This document shows, piece by piece, positions 50,279 through 58,837 of a stretch of DNA of 64,000 bases. The first letter of the stretch is position 1. Each line of letters opens with the position of its first letter. The notes under the pieces are model-generated. The model made no database searches. It saw only the letters and a program-made list of their open reading frames with translations, and had not been told where the DNA came from. Position numbers and translations under genes: made by a program. Location of the stretch: positions 1-64,000 of the forward strand of contig JACRBL010000008.1 in NCBI GenBank assembly GCA_016234485.1. The letters are read 5' to 3'. This stretch comes from Chloroflexota bacterium. GTDB taxonomy: Bacteria > Chloroflexota > Anaerolineae > Anaerolineales > Villigracilaceae.

Positions 50279-51024
50279 GGCTTTGCCATCCAGGTTTGAT
50301 ACAGCCCCAGATTGCCGCCCTCGCCATCCGAATAAAATGAATCTACAACAGAGAATCCTGTCTGCGCGGCCAACTCGGATAGTTCGTCCTCGCTGAATTG
50401 GTGGGCGTAGCGCAGACCTTCGCCGCCGCGCCGCCAATCGAGGAGATAGTCGCCTTCGTCCACGTCACGGTCGGAGAGCCCGATCTGCTCCCAGGATTGG
50501 ATGCGAGCGCGCAGTTTGGCGCTGTTGAGGAATTGCCAGTTGGAGAGGATGAACTTTCCATCAGGAGCGAGGAGGGTTGAAACCGTTTTTAGCAAGTTCA
50601 AGCGCAGTTCAGTGGAAGGGATGTGGTGTAAGGTCGCAAAGGCAGTAATCAGTGTCCAGTGTTCAGTGTTCAGCGCCTGATGACTGATAACTGATAACTG
50701 TTCACTGATCACTGATAACTTCGTCAAATCAAACTCCACGAACTTCGCGTCGAATCCCTCGGGCAGGGCGGACGCGTCCGCAAGCAGGGGCACGCTAAAG
50801 TCCAGGCCGAGATACGAGCCGCGGTGGCCGTTTCGGGCGAGGACGCGCGCGAATTCGCCATTGCCGCATCCCAGGTCAAGGATGGACGCGTCCCGCGCGA
50901 GGGTCGGGAGCAGGCGCGTGACGCCAGGTTGGAGTTGCTGGCGCGTGGCGGAAAAGTCCGCGCCGAAGCGGTCGTAAAAGTCACGATTGAGTTGAATGAG
51001 GCGCGCGGCCACGTCTAAATTCAT
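50275..51024 (-). CDS. SAM-dependent methyltransferase with repeat-derived insert
   Basis: The 249-residue product has a class I methyltransferase fold: SILDLGCGNGEFARVLARNG (motif I), GSYLGLDFS (motif II), TAFATLHHIP (motif IV region). It resembles tRNA (Trm9-like) methyltransferases in layout, but that is inference. Residues about 101-127 (LSVISEQLSVISHQ and following) are encoded by a family H word repeat and have no counterpart in the fold. The ATG at 51024 lies six bases from a -10 box. It begins the operon with dcm and vsr. Confidence 0.82.
   Translation of the reverse strand: MNLDVAARLIQLNRDFYDRFGADFSATRQQLQPGVTRLLPTLARDASILDLGCGNGEFARVLARNGHRGSYLGLDFSVPLLADASALPEGFDAKFVEFDLTKLSVISEQLSVISHQALNTEHWTLITAFATLHHIPSTELRLNLLKTVSTLLAPDGKFILSNWQFLNSAKLRARIQSWEQIGLSDRDVDEGDYLLDWRRGGEGLRYAHQFSEDELSELAAQTGFSVVDSFYSDGEGGNLGLYQTWMAKP
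50644..50720. repeat. family H word repeat inside the methyltransferase gene, in frame
   Basis: Words CTGATAA, CTGATCA and relatives repeat with period seven over 77 bases inside the coding sequence. They read through without stop in the used frame, whereas on the other frames the words TGA and TAA would give stops. Confidence 0.85.
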
Positions 51025-51030
51025 GCCGCG

Positions 51031-51047
51031 ATTATAACGGTTATAAT
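51031..51047. promoter_or_regulatory. back-to-back divergent promoters (leaderless both ways)
   Basis: A palindrome ATTATA-ACGGT-TATAAT holds a -10 box for each strand. Rightward TATAAT (51042-51047) is seven bases from the cysH ATG. Leftward TATAAT (51036-51031) is six bases from the methyltransferase ATG. The two genes start only 30 bases apart, so their polymerases cannot bind together. Confidence 0.65.
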
Positions 51048-51054
51048 CTCGCCC

Positions 51055-51771
51055 ATGTCTTTTGCAGACCAGATTCGGCAAAAAGCCGAGGAGTTTGAAA
51101 CCAAATCCCCGCAGGAAATTTTGGAATGGGCGATCCGAGAATACGGCGACGATATCGCGATGAGTTCGTCGTTCCAAACGCAGTCCATGCCGCTGTTGCA
51201 CATGGCGACGCGCATCAAGCCCGACATCCGCATTTTCTTTATCGAGACGGGTTACCATTTTTGGGAGACGCTGATCTTTTGCGTGCGCGTCGCTTCGGAA
51301 TGGAACCTGAACGTGATTGACCTACGCCGCGATCCGCGCTGGGACGCGTTCATGGGACAGAACCTGCGCACCCTGCCCGCCGAAGATCCGAACCTGTGTT
51401 GTTACATCCACAAAGTGCAACCGATGCAGAAAGCGGTCAACAGCGTGTGGGCGTGGATTTCGGGTATCCGCCGCGACCAGACTGAGGAGCGCGCCTACGC
51501 CAGAATCGTGGAGTTGCAGGATGACGGGCTGATCAAGATCAACCCGATGCTCAATTGGACAACTGCCGACGTGAACCGCTACATCGAGGAACACAACCTG
51601 CCGACGCATCCCCTGCTGGAAAAAGGATATCGCTCGATCGGATGCGCGCCCTGCACCGTGGCCATCGGCGCGGACGACTCGGATCGCGCGGGACGTTGGG
51701 CGGGCCGCGGCAAAACCGAATGCGGACTGCATACGAAGATGTTCAAACAGAAAGATTATGTAGTTCCGTAG
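51055..51771 (+). CDS. cysH: assimilatory adenylyl-sulfate (APS) reductase
   Basis: The 238-residue product reduces activated sulfate to sulfite. It has the PP-loop-like region AMSSSFQTQSMPLLHM, IFFIETGYHFWETL and the C115-C116 ... C197-x-x-C200 pattern that holds a 4Fe-4S cluster; this distinguishes APS-type from cluster-free PAPS reductases. The C-terminal catalytic Cys is C223 in TECGLH. Electrons would come from thioredoxin. ATG at 51055 has no ribosome site, consistent with a leaderless mRNA. No other sulfate gene is adjacent. Confidence 0.92.
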   Translation: MSFADQIRQKAEEFETKSPQEILEWAIREYGDDIAMSSSFQTQSMPLLHMATRIKPDIRIFFIETGYHFWETLIFCVRVASEWNLNVIDLRRDPRWDAFMGQNLRTLPAEDPNLCCYIHKVQPMQKAVNSVWAWISGIRRDQTEERAYARIVELQDDGLIKINPMLNWTTADVNRYIEEHNLPTHPLLEKGYRSIGCAPCTVAIGADDSDRAGRWAGRGKTECGLHTKMFKQKDYVVP

Positions 51772-51870
51772 TTTGGTGGTCGCGTAGTCTGATAGTCGTG
51801 TGGTCATACTGCGTGTTGCATGTTCCATTGACCTGTGTACGTGTGTACTTGTTTACCTGTTTACTTTCCA
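51769..51870. repeat. composite word repeat (families J, K, I) between cysH and elp3
   Basis: Three blocks follow each other: words GTAGTCTG and ATAGTCGT (about 51769-51808), then GCGTGTT and GCATGTT, then GTGTACG and GTGTACTT with period eight up to 51866. It takes up the whole gap and touches the elp3 ATG. Confidence 0.7.
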
Positions 51871-53508
51871 ATGACCAAAGAATCCTGGCTTGCCGCCAAC
51901 ACCCTCACCCCCGAAAAGATCGCCATCGCCCGCCGCGTGGTGGACGAAGTGAATCGCGGACGCGACATCGGCGATAGTTTGCGCGCGCACGCGTTGAAAC
52001 CTGGCGGCGTGTTGGGCAAATCGTTCCTCGTGGCGGCCTACAACGAAATGGTGGCGGATGGGACTCTCGCGGCAGACACGTCCCTGTTCGATAAACTCCG
52101 CATGAAACCCGTGCGGACTCTTTCAGGCGTGACGACCGTGACGGTTCTCACCAAGCCGTATCCCTGCCCGGGGAAGTGCATCTTCTGTCCCACGGATGTG
52201 CGGATGCCGAAGAGTTACCTGCCCGATGAGCCTGGCGCGATGCGCGGCTTGGAGCACAACTTCGACCCGTACGCGCAAGTCCGCTCGCGCTTGACGCAAC
52301 TGGAAAACCTCGGCCATCCCACCGATAAAATTGAATTGTTGATTCTTGGCGGGACGTGGAGTTCGTATCGGCGCGATTATCAGGAATGGTTCGTGGCACG
52401 ATGTTTTGAAGCGCTTAATTCACCTAACCCCCCCGTCCCCCCTTACCTTTAAGGGAAGGGGGGTGAAGGGGGGTTAGGTGAATCCCACTCCGCCAACGAA
52501 TCCGCGTCTCATCGTAACGTGGGACTCGTGATCGAGACTCGTCCCGATGAAATCACGCCCGATGAGTTGCGCTGGCTCCGTCATCTCGGCGTGACGAAGG
52601 TGCAACTCGGCGCGCAGAGTTTGGACGATCACATCCTGGAAATCAACAAGCGCGGACACGACGTCGCGTCCACGCATCGCGCCGTCTCGCTCTTGCGCGC
52701 GGCGGGATTCAAAGTTGTGCTCCATTGGATGCCCAACCTGCTGGGCGCGACTCCCGAAAGCGACCGCGCCGACTTCGCCAAACTGTGGACGGGTCTCTGC
52801 CCCGATGAGATCAAAATTTACCCCAATCAATTGCTCGCCAACGCCGAACTCTACGAATACTGGCAGCGCGGCGAATTTCATCCCTACACCACCCAGCAAC
52901 TCATTGACCTGATCGTTGGCATCAAGCCGACCATCCCACGCTATTGCCGCGTCAACCGCGTCATCCGCGACATCCCGTCCACGCATGTGGTGGAGGGAAA
53001 TCGGCGCACGTCCCTGCGGCAGGACATCCAGATCGAGATGAAGAAACGCGGCGTCCATTGCGAGTGCGTCCGTTGCCGCGAAGTGCGCGCGAAAAATATC
53101 AACCCCGAATCCCTGCGGCTGGACGATCTCGCCTACCAGACCGATTCCGCCGAGGAGCATTTCATTTCGTTCGTCACGCCCGATGATAAAATAGCGGGCT
53201 TCGTGCGACTGTCGCTTCCGAACGAGACCTCCCCCGCGACGGGACTCTCCGACCTGGACGGCGCGGCGCTGATCCGCGAAGTCCACGTCTATGGGCAGTC
53301 GCTTCCCGTCGGCGCGGACAGGGCGGGGGCCGCGCAACACGTCGGGCTGGGCAGCCGCCTGCTCGTCGAAGCGGACGCGATCGCGCGGGCGCACGGCTTC
53401 CGTCGCATGGCGGTCATCTCCGCGGTGGGGACGCGCGGTTATTACCTCGATCGCGGTTTTACGCGCGGCGAATATTATTTGGTGAAAGAGTTACATAACG
53501 GACGTTAG
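51871..53508 (+). pseudogene. elp3: Elp3 tRNA-uridine acetyltransferase, interrupted by a palindrome
   Basis: Residues from 51871 give the radical SAM N-terminal part (KPGGVLGKSFLVAAYNEM, then C99PGKC103IFC106P and the GLEHNFDPYAQVRSRL segment). From 52485 on the same frame resumes with SANESASHRNVGLVIETRPD and ends in a GNAT domain (GLGSRLLVEADAIARAHGF). A 64-base palindrome (52419-52482) lies between, replacing a variable loop. It carries TAA at 52450-52452 in the common frame. Without readthrough the two halves (193 and about 330 residues) are separate; each would lack half of the active enzyme. Elp3 modifies wobble uridines. Confidence 0.85.
52419..52482. repeat. palindrome inside elp3 (family G)
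   Basis: The arms TTCACCTAACCCCCC and GGGGGGTTAGGTGAA form a very GC-rich 64-base hairpin, with TAA near its centre. It keeps the reading frame on both sides, so only the stop blocks translation. The host gene resumes similarity right after it. Confidence 0.9.
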
Positions 53509-53654
53509 GACTCGTGCAAAGAACGAGTTCTGTGTTTCTCAGCAGTTGAACTGCTGAACGGCTCGCAGTCCAACTGCTCGCGAACTTCGAAAGCATAACT
53601 ACGCAACACGCAATACGGACTACGCGACCATCCGACTATCAGACTAAACGACTA
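53509..53654. repeat. palindromic and word repeats between elp3 and chromate transporter genes
   Basis: A hairpin CAGCAGTT-GAACTGCTG lies at 53539-53556 with a related piece after it, then families K and J (words CGACTATC and AGACTAAA) up to the ATG at 53655. No gene seen. Confidence 0.6.
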
Positions 53655-54170
53655 ATGAACCTCTACCTCGATCTCTTCCTGACCTTCCTCAAGGTCAACC
53701 TGCTCAGCACCTCTGGTCCCGCTTCGGTGGGATTGTTGTACAACGAGGCCGTGGGCAAATTTGTCACCGAAGGCGAGTTCGTGCAGGCCGTCGGTTTTTC
53801 GTCTGTGCTCCCTGGCTCGGACGCGTTGCAACTGGCGATGTACATCGGCTACGCCGCGGGCGGAATCCCTGGCGGGTTGGTGGCGTTGCTTGGCTCCATA
53901 TTACCGCCGACAATTCTGATCCTCGGCGTGGTGATGGTCTTGCATCGCATCCGACGCGAGGCCTGGGTGCAGAGTTTCGTGGAAGGACTCACACCTGCCA
54001 TCTCGATGGTCATCCTGTTCGCGGCCTGGAAAATTTTTCAAAAAGGCGGCGAGACGGGCTGGCAGGGTTGGTTGATCGGCGCGGCGAGTCTTGTGGCGCT
54101 GTTTTTGAACGCGCCGGCGCGCATCGTCGTTTTGGTCGCGGCCGTATTGGGAGTGTTTTGGTTTTCATGA
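53655..54170 (+). CDS. half-size chromate transporter (ChrA family), subunit 1
   Basis: The 171-residue product has about five or six membrane helices and the family opening FLTFLKVNLLSTSGPASVGL, then VGFSSVLPGSDALQLAMYIG and YAAGGIPGGLVALLGSILPP. Full-length ChrA has two such halves; here they are separate genes that overlap by four bases. In known pairs both halves are needed. Substrate need not be chromate. The ATG is preceded by a word repeat. Confidence 0.85.
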   Translation: MNLYLDLFLTFLKVNLLSTSGPASVGLLYNEAVGKFVTEGEFVQAVGFSSVLPGSDALQLAMYIGYAAGGIPGGLVALLGSILPPTILILGVVMVLHRIRREAWVQSFVEGLTPAISMVILFAAWKIFQKGGETGWQGWLIGAASLVALFLNAPARIVVLVAAVLGVFWFS

Positions 54171-54706
54171 ATCAACCGTCCAAATTTGCCGTCTGGTGGA
54201 AACTGCTGTGGATGTTTCTCAAGGTGAATCTGCTTTCGCCTTCAGGACCCGCCTCCATTGGCCTGCTATACAAGGAAGCCGTCGGGACGGTCATGTCGGA
54301 GGAGCGTTTCGTGGAAGCGGTGGGTTTTTCCAACGTGTTGCCCGGCAGCGAGGCGCTGAAACTTGCCATGTTCGTGGGCTACGCCGCGGGCGGAATCCCT
54401 GGCGTGTTAACCGCCCTGCTTGGCGCGGTGTTGCCTCCCACGGTGATGATGCTGGTGGTGGCGTTTGTTTTGCAACAATTCCAAAGTGAAAACTGGTTGA
54501 ACGGTTTCGTGGCAGGGATGAGCCCCGCGGTGGCCGCGTTGATGGTGACCGTGGCGTGGGAGCTCTCGCGCGCCACCAAAGCCAAGAAGATCACCCGTCG
54601 CTTTTTGCTCATCGCCGCGCTGAGCGCCGTCGCGCTCGCGTTTGACGTGCCATCGCCCCTCGTCCTGCTCGGCGCGGGCGTGTTGGGCGTTTTTCTCTAT
54701 CGTTAA
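54167..54706 (+). CDS. half-size chromate transporter (ChrA family), subunit 2
   Basis: The 179-residue product is a paralogue of the previous one: WMFLKVNLLSPSGPASIGLL, VGFSNVLPGSEALKLAMFVG and GYAAGGIPGVLTALLGAVLP. ATGA overlap with the upstream gene indicates coupling. A frame starting at 54068 runs inside the upstream gene and is rejected. The pair should assemble as a heterodimer in the membrane, probably in opposite orientations. Confidence 0.87.
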   Translation: MNQPSKFAVWWKLLWMFLKVNLLSPSGPASIGLLYKEAVGTVMSEERFVEAVGFSNVLPGSEALKLAMFVGYAAGGIPGVLTALLGAVLPPTVMMLVVAFVLQQFQSENWLNGFVAGMSPAVAALMVTVAWELSRATKAKKITRRFLLIAALSAVALAFDVPSPLVLLGAGVLGVFLYR

Positions 54707-54715
54707 TGATCCTCG

Positions 54716-54779
54716 CGGACTCCAACGTCTCTGACGTTGGAATTCGCCACTACCCGAAGTCTGGAGACTTCGGAGTCCG
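54716..54779. repeat. compound hairpin (family N, copy 1)
   Basis: The outer arms CGGACTCC and GGAGTCCG enclose two small hairpins, AACGTC-TCT-GACGTT and CGAAGTC-TGGA-GACTTCG. A related copy lies in frame inside meaB at 59132-59184. Confidence 0.85.
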
Positions 54780-54801
54780 AAAAAAATAGACAGGCCGTTT
54801 T

Positions 54802-55650
54802 ATGACATCTGAAATCATGATCTTCACCAACGGACGACCCTCGACTTTTCCCGCCATTGAATACGGAGCCTGGCTGGGCGCGTCGCTCGGGACCCCCGTC
54901 CTGCTCGTCGGCCTCGACGAGGATCCCTCGCCCTCCCAAATTGACGAGGAGACGCATCCGCTCGAGGCGGTCTTTGCGCAGGCGGTGGAGGCGTTCAAGC
55001 AGGCAGGGGTGAAGTATTCGCTCGAAGTGTTGCAGGGACACGCCGAAGAGGTGATTCCCGCCCGCGTCAAAGGCAGGGACGCGCTGGTGACGCTGAGTCC
55101 GCTTGGCCGTCCGCCGTTGAAGCGTCTGATGTCGGGGCGGTCGTTTCGTCACATCATGGAGCATGTCGTCGCGCCCATCGTCTATGTGCCGCAGGCAAAA
55201 CTCCCGCTGAAGAAGGTCCTGGTCTGCATGGGCGGTTTGGGTTATGAAATCGCGGCGGAAACTCTTGCCATGCGCATGTCCCAGCCCTCGCACGCCGACG
55301 TGACGTTGCTGACGGTGGTGCCGCCCATTGACCTCGATTATCCCGAAGCGCGGCAGATGCGCGAAAATTGGCAGCGCCTCGCCGAGACCGAAACCGTGGC
55401 GGGCAAGAGCCTGCGCCGCGGACTGGAATCGGCGCGCGCCGCGGGCTTGAACGCGACGGTAAAAGTTCGTAATGGAAATGTGGTGGAAGAAATTTTGGCC
55501 GAAATCAAAGAGGGAAATTACGACCTGTTGTGCATGGGTTCGCCATTAAGCTCGAACGCCCTGCGCCAACTCTATACCCGCAACGTTACGGCTGAGATCG
55601 CAGAGACGGACCTCGTGCCTGTGTTGTCCGCGCGATTTGTGAGGGGATAA
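54802..55650 (+). CDS. tandem universal stress protein
   Basis: The 282-residue product consists of two Usp domains (about 1-135 and 136-282): MIFTNGRPSTFPAIEYGAWL, then KKVLVCMGGLGYEIAAETLA in the second, followed by LLTVVPPIDLDY and DLLCMGSPLSSNALRQLYTR, where G-x2-x9-G-ST-like sequence suggests nucleotide binding. It is probably cytoplasmic. It ends five bases before the stop of the convergent gene at 55655. Confidence 0.82.
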   Translation: MTSEIMIFTNGRPSTFPAIEYGAWLGASLGTPVLLVGLDEDPSPSQIDEETHPLEAVFAQAVEAFKQAGVKYSLEVLQGHAEEVIPARVKGRDALVTLSPLGRPPLKRLMSGRSFRHIMEHVVAPIVYVPQAKLPLKKVLVCMGGLGYEIAAETLAMRMSQPSHADVTLLTVVPPIDLDYPEARQMRENWQRLAETETVAGKSLRRGLESARAAGLNATVKVRNGNVVEEILAEIKEGNYDLLCMGSPLSSNALRQLYTRNVTAEIAETDLVPVLSARFVRG

Positions 55651-55654
55651 GCGC

Positions 55655-56425
55655 CTACAACCCCGGCGTATACTTCTTCTCCCACGCGCGGATCGCGGCT
55701 TGAATGACGGCCTTCACTTCGGGGTCGGTCACTTCGCCCACGCCCGCGAATTTTGTCAACCCCACCCAAACCACCACGCCGCCTTCGGGCGATTCAGTTA
55801 ATCGAATGCCTCGCTTGGCAAGAGTGGTCAGCGCGAGCATGCCCTGAAGGATCTCGTCAATCTGCCCCACGATGGTCGTAGGCGCGGCGGGCTTTTCATC
55901 TTTCTTGACAGCGACAACGGGCGCCGCGGGCTGCTCTGGCGCGGGCGGGGGAGGCGTCATCTGGAGGGGCATCAAGCGCGGCTCTGGCGCGGACGGGGAA
56001 GCGGACGCCGCGGGCGCGGGCGCGACAGGCGCGGCGGCCTTTCCCTCGATCCACGGGCGCATCATGTTCAGCAAAACCAGCAAGCGTTTCCGACTCAGTT
56101 CCGCCAGCGGGGCCACTTCCACGCGGCGGTTGTCGAGATCGAGTTGCGGATTGGCGTTCACATCCAGCCACAGACGGAGGAGCGTGCTTCCCGGCAGGGA
56201 TGGTTTTGCCTCGGCCGCCGCGCGCGCGGCTTGTGCGGTATTAATAGCGCGTTCGGCGTCGCCTTTGGCCTGGGCAACGGCGATCTCGGCTTTTTGCTCG
56301 GCCTGCGCGATCTTTTTCGCGGCGCGGTTATTCGAATCAAAATAGCCGATAGCCATTCCAATAATGAGGGCGATCACGCCAACAATCACGGGAAGGAATT
56401 TGCTCCAATCAATAACGGCCTGCAT
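55655..56425 (-). CDS. membrane-anchored protein of unknown function
   Basis: The 256-residue product has an N-terminal membrane helix (about 8-28), a coiled coil (about 29-68: AAKKIAQAEQKAEIAVAQAK), a domain of about 70 residues (LRLWLDVNANPQLDLDNRRV), a Pro/Ala linker (145-200) and a C-terminal domain (TIVGQIDEILQGMLALTTL, VWVGLTKFAGVGEV). Starts two bases after the mutM stop with a GAGGTAG site, so it is co-transcribed with mutM. I do not recognise the family. Confidence 0.65.
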   Translation of the reverse strand: MQAVIDWSKFLPVIVGVIALIIGMAIGYFDSNNRAAKKIAQAEQKAEIAVAQAKGDAERAINTAQAARAAAEAKPSLPGSTLLRLWLDVNANPQLDLDNRRVEVAPLAELSRKRLLVLLNMMRPWIEGKAAAPVAPAPAASASPSAPEPRLMPLQMTPPPPAPEQPAAPVVAVKKDEKPAAPTTIVGQIDEILQGMLALTTLAKRGIRLTESPEGGVVVWVGLTKFAGVGEVTDPEVKAVIQAAIRAWEKKYTPGL

Positions 56426-56427
56426 AA

Positions 56428-57231
56428 CTACCTCTGTCTCTGGCATTTCGGGCAAACGTGGGTGCCGCGCTGCCCAACGCTCAATTTAATGATTTCCGCC
56501 CCGCAAACGGGACATGGCTTTCCATCACGATCATACACACGAAAATAATTTTGGAATTCGCCGCCGCGATACACCCAATCAATGGACGCGCCGTTGCGAC
56601 GGATGCCCTCGCTCAAGGTGGCGCGAATCGCGTCATGCAGACGTTTGGCCTGGGCGCGTGTGACCGAATCGGACGCGGCCTGCGGGTGGAGCCGCGCGGC
56701 GTGCAAGGCCTCGTCGGTGTAGATGTTGCCGAGGCCCGCCAGGAATCTTTGGTCGAGCAACAGCGGCTTCAATTGGCGATGGCGCTGGCGCAGGTTTTCG
56801 TACAACCAGTCGGGCGTGAACGCGTCCGAAAGCGGCTCCGGGCCGAGGTCCCCGACCACCGAGTCGGGATCGTTCGTCAACCAGACGCGGCCAAACTTGC
56901 GCGTGTCGTTGAATGCCAAAATTTTATCGTCCGAAAGTAGCAGGCGCAAGCGGTCATGCTTTTCGGGTAACGCGTTTCCTTCTTTTACAAACAAATCGCC
57001 GCTCATCCGCAAGTGGATGAATAGATGGAAATCGGAAAGCTGAATATCCACGAATTTTGCGCGTCGCCCCACATTGAGAATCTTCTGCCCGCGAATTTGC
57101 TCGCGAAACTTGCGCGCCGATGGATGCGCCACCGTCCGCGCCCAGCGAATCTCCGCGTTAAGAATCTCCATGCCAATGATGGCAGGTTGAATCGCGCGCG
57201 CAATCGTGTCAACCTCGGGGAGTTCGGGCAT
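56428..57231 (-). CDS. mutM: formamidopyrimidine-DNA glycosylase
   Basis: The 267-residue product removes oxidised purines such as 8-oxoguanine. It has the N-terminal PELPEVDTIA with Pro2 as nucleophile and Glu3, K59 in GRRAKFVDIQL, the DNA-binding segment FNDTRKFGRVW, the H2TH region LLDQRFLAGLGNIYTDEALH and the C-terminal zinc finger CPVC and CPKC. A complete, normal-length enzyme. Confidence 0.95.
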   Translation of the reverse strand: MPELPEVDTIARAIQPAIIGMEILNAEIRWARTVAHPSARKFREQIRGQKILNVGRRAKFVDIQLSDFHLFIHLRMSGDLFVKEGNALPEKHDRLRLLLSDDKILAFNDTRKFGRVWLTNDPDSVVGDLGPEPLSDAFTPDWLYENLRQRHRQLKPLLLDQRFLAGLGNIYTDEALHAARLHPQAASDSVTRAQAKRLHDAIRATLSEGIRRNGASIDWVYRGGEFQNYFRVYDRDGKPCPVCGAEIIKLSVGQRGTHVCPKCQRQR

Positions 57232-57296
57232 GGCGTTTCGTTTTTAGCGGTTAGCGTTTGGCTTTTAGTGATTGGCTAATCGCTAACTGCTAACCA
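57232..57296. repeat. 7-nt word repeat (family L)
   Basis: Words TAGCGGT and TAGCGTT, then the inverse set CGCTAAC and TGCTAAC, fill the gap between prs and mutM. Confidence 0.65.
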
Positions 57297-58283
57297 CTAC
57301 TCATTAAACATCTCTCCCACCGAGCGCCCTTCATGCGCGCGGCGGATGACCTCGCCGACCAGTTCGGCTACGGTGAGGACGGTGATCTTCCCTTGCAAAA
57401 TTTTCATCTTGACTTCGGGAATCGAAACGGTATCGGTGGTGATGATCTGTTTGATGGGCAGTGACGCCAGTCTTTGCGCGCCCTCGCTGGAGAGGATGGG
57501 ATGGATAAACGAAAGATATACATCTCGCGCTCCGCTCTTCTTGACAAGGTTCACCGCCTGCCCGATCGAGCCGCCCGTGTCCACCTCGTCGTCCACGATG
57601 ATCACATCGCGGTCCTTCACGTCGCCAATGAGGGTCAGCGCTTCGGCGTTGGCGTCGTTACCCGTGCGGCGTTTTTCAATGAAGGCAATGGGGGTGTCCA
57701 GGTCGGCGGCGTAGTTGCGTCCCTTTTTGGCAAAGCCCAGGTCCACCGCGACCACTACAGGGTCCTTGAGGTGCGGACGGATATTCTTGTTGATGTAGTC
57801 GGTCAATAACGAGGAGGCCGTCAACACGTCGCCAGGGATTGAGAAGAAACCCTGCACCTGTCCCGCGTGCGGGTCGAGCGTCATGTAGCGGTCGGCGCCC
57901 GCGGCTTCGATCATGTCTGCCACCAGACGGGCGGTGATCGGTACGCGCGGCTGATCTTTTTTATCCGAGCGGCCGTAGCAAAGGTAGGGAACCACCGCCG
58001 TGATGCGCGCGGCCGAGTCCAACCGCAGGGTCTGGATCATAATGAGCAGTTCCATTAAATTACGATGTACTGGCGACGCGGTGGATTGGATCACATACAC
58101 ATCCTGCCCTCGCACGCTGGTCTTCAACTTGATGAAAAGATTCTCGTTTGGAAACTCGATCACCTCGCTCTCGCGCAAGGGGCTGTTGAGATAATCGGAT
58201 ATCTTTTGGGCAAGATCGGGCGAGCCTGTCCCCGCGTAAAGTTTGATGTCGCCGTAGACCTTCATGTTGTGGGTATGATGCAT
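57297..58283 (-). CDS. prs: ribose-phosphate pyrophosphokinase
   Basis: The 328-residue product makes PRPP from ribose-5-phosphate and ATP. It shows the family start IKLYAGTGSPDLAQKISDYL, the metal-binding FSIPGDVLTAS region and the PRPP loop DVIIVDDEVDTGGSIGQAVN. The PRPP motif has EVDTG where many enzymes have DxxDTG. ATG at 58283 overlaps the stop of the GNAT gene (TGATG), with AAAGGAG inside the end of that gene. MKVYG six codons later is an alternative start. Confidence 0.9.
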   Translation of the reverse strand: MHHTHNMKVYGDIKLYAGTGSPDLAQKISDYLNSPLRESEVIEFPNENLFIKLKTSVRGQDVYVIQSTASPVHRNLMELLIMIQTLRLDSAARITAVVPYLCYGRSDKKDQPRVPITARLVADMIEAAGADRYMTLDPHAGQVQGFFSIPGDVLTASSLLTDYINKNIRPHLKDPVVVAVDLGFAKKGRNYAADLDTPIAFIEKRRTGNDANAEALTLIGDVKDRDVIIVDDEVDTGGSIGQAVNLVKKSGARDVYLSFIHPILSSEGAQRLASLPIKQIITTDTVSIPEVKMKILQGKITVLTVAELVGEVIRRAHEGRSVGEMFNE

Positions 58284-58837
58284 CACTTCTCCTTTTTAAG
58301 CGCGTCCCATTCGCGCCGTAACATGCTCATCATGTGAACGTCTAAAAAAAATCCTTTTTTAAAAGCCGCTTCACGCATGGTCCCCTCCAATTTAAACCCG
58401 GCCTTTTCATAAGCGCGCACCGCACGCGGGTTTGCCACATACACGCGCAGGAAAACGCGATTCAAATTCAACGTCTCAAATCCATGCCGTAAAAGCAGGC
58501 GCATCGTCTCTGTGCCAAAGCCCTGATTCCAGACGCTCTTCTCGCCGATCATAATTCCCACCTCGGCGCAATGCGCTACCGAATCAAAATCAAAAAATCC
58601 GCTATTGCCAATTAATTTCCAGCCATCGCCCGCGCGCATTTCAATCGCCAGCGGTTTCTCATTTGGCGTGCGATTTGCCAGTCCCTCAAACCACTTCTCC
58701 TCGTCCGTTATGGACATCGGCAAATACATCGAAAGGCCGAAGGTCACTTCGGGGTCGTTCAGCCACTCCACAAACGTTTTCACATCCTCGCGCTCCACCG
58801 CCCGCAGGCGGATGCGCTCGCCATAAATTCGGCTCAT
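58283..58837 (-). CDS. GNAT acetyltransferase
   Basis: The 184-residue product is a RimJ/SpeG-like GNAT enzyme: GERIRLRAVEREDVKTFVEW, VGIMIGEKSVWNQGFGTETM (acetyl-CoA loop) and VFLRVYVANPRAVRAYEKAG. It overlaps meaB upstream by four bases and prs downstream by one, so the three are translationally coupled. Substrate unknown. Confidence 0.87.
   Translation of the reverse strand: MSRIYGERIRLRAVEREDVKTFVEWLNDPEVTFGLSMYLPMSITDEEKWFEGLANRTPNEKPLAIEMRAGDGWKLIGNSGFFDFDSVAHCAEVGIMIGEKSVWNQGFGTETMRLLLRHGFETLNLNRVFLRVYVANPRAVRAYEKAGFKLEGTMREAAFKKGFFLDVHMMSMLRREWDALKKEK

Noticed and set aside
52519-53508. A separate radical SAM-like gene starting at GTG 52519
   Set aside because: It lacks the cysteine motif, has no ribosome site, and continues the elp3 frame and similarity from upstream.
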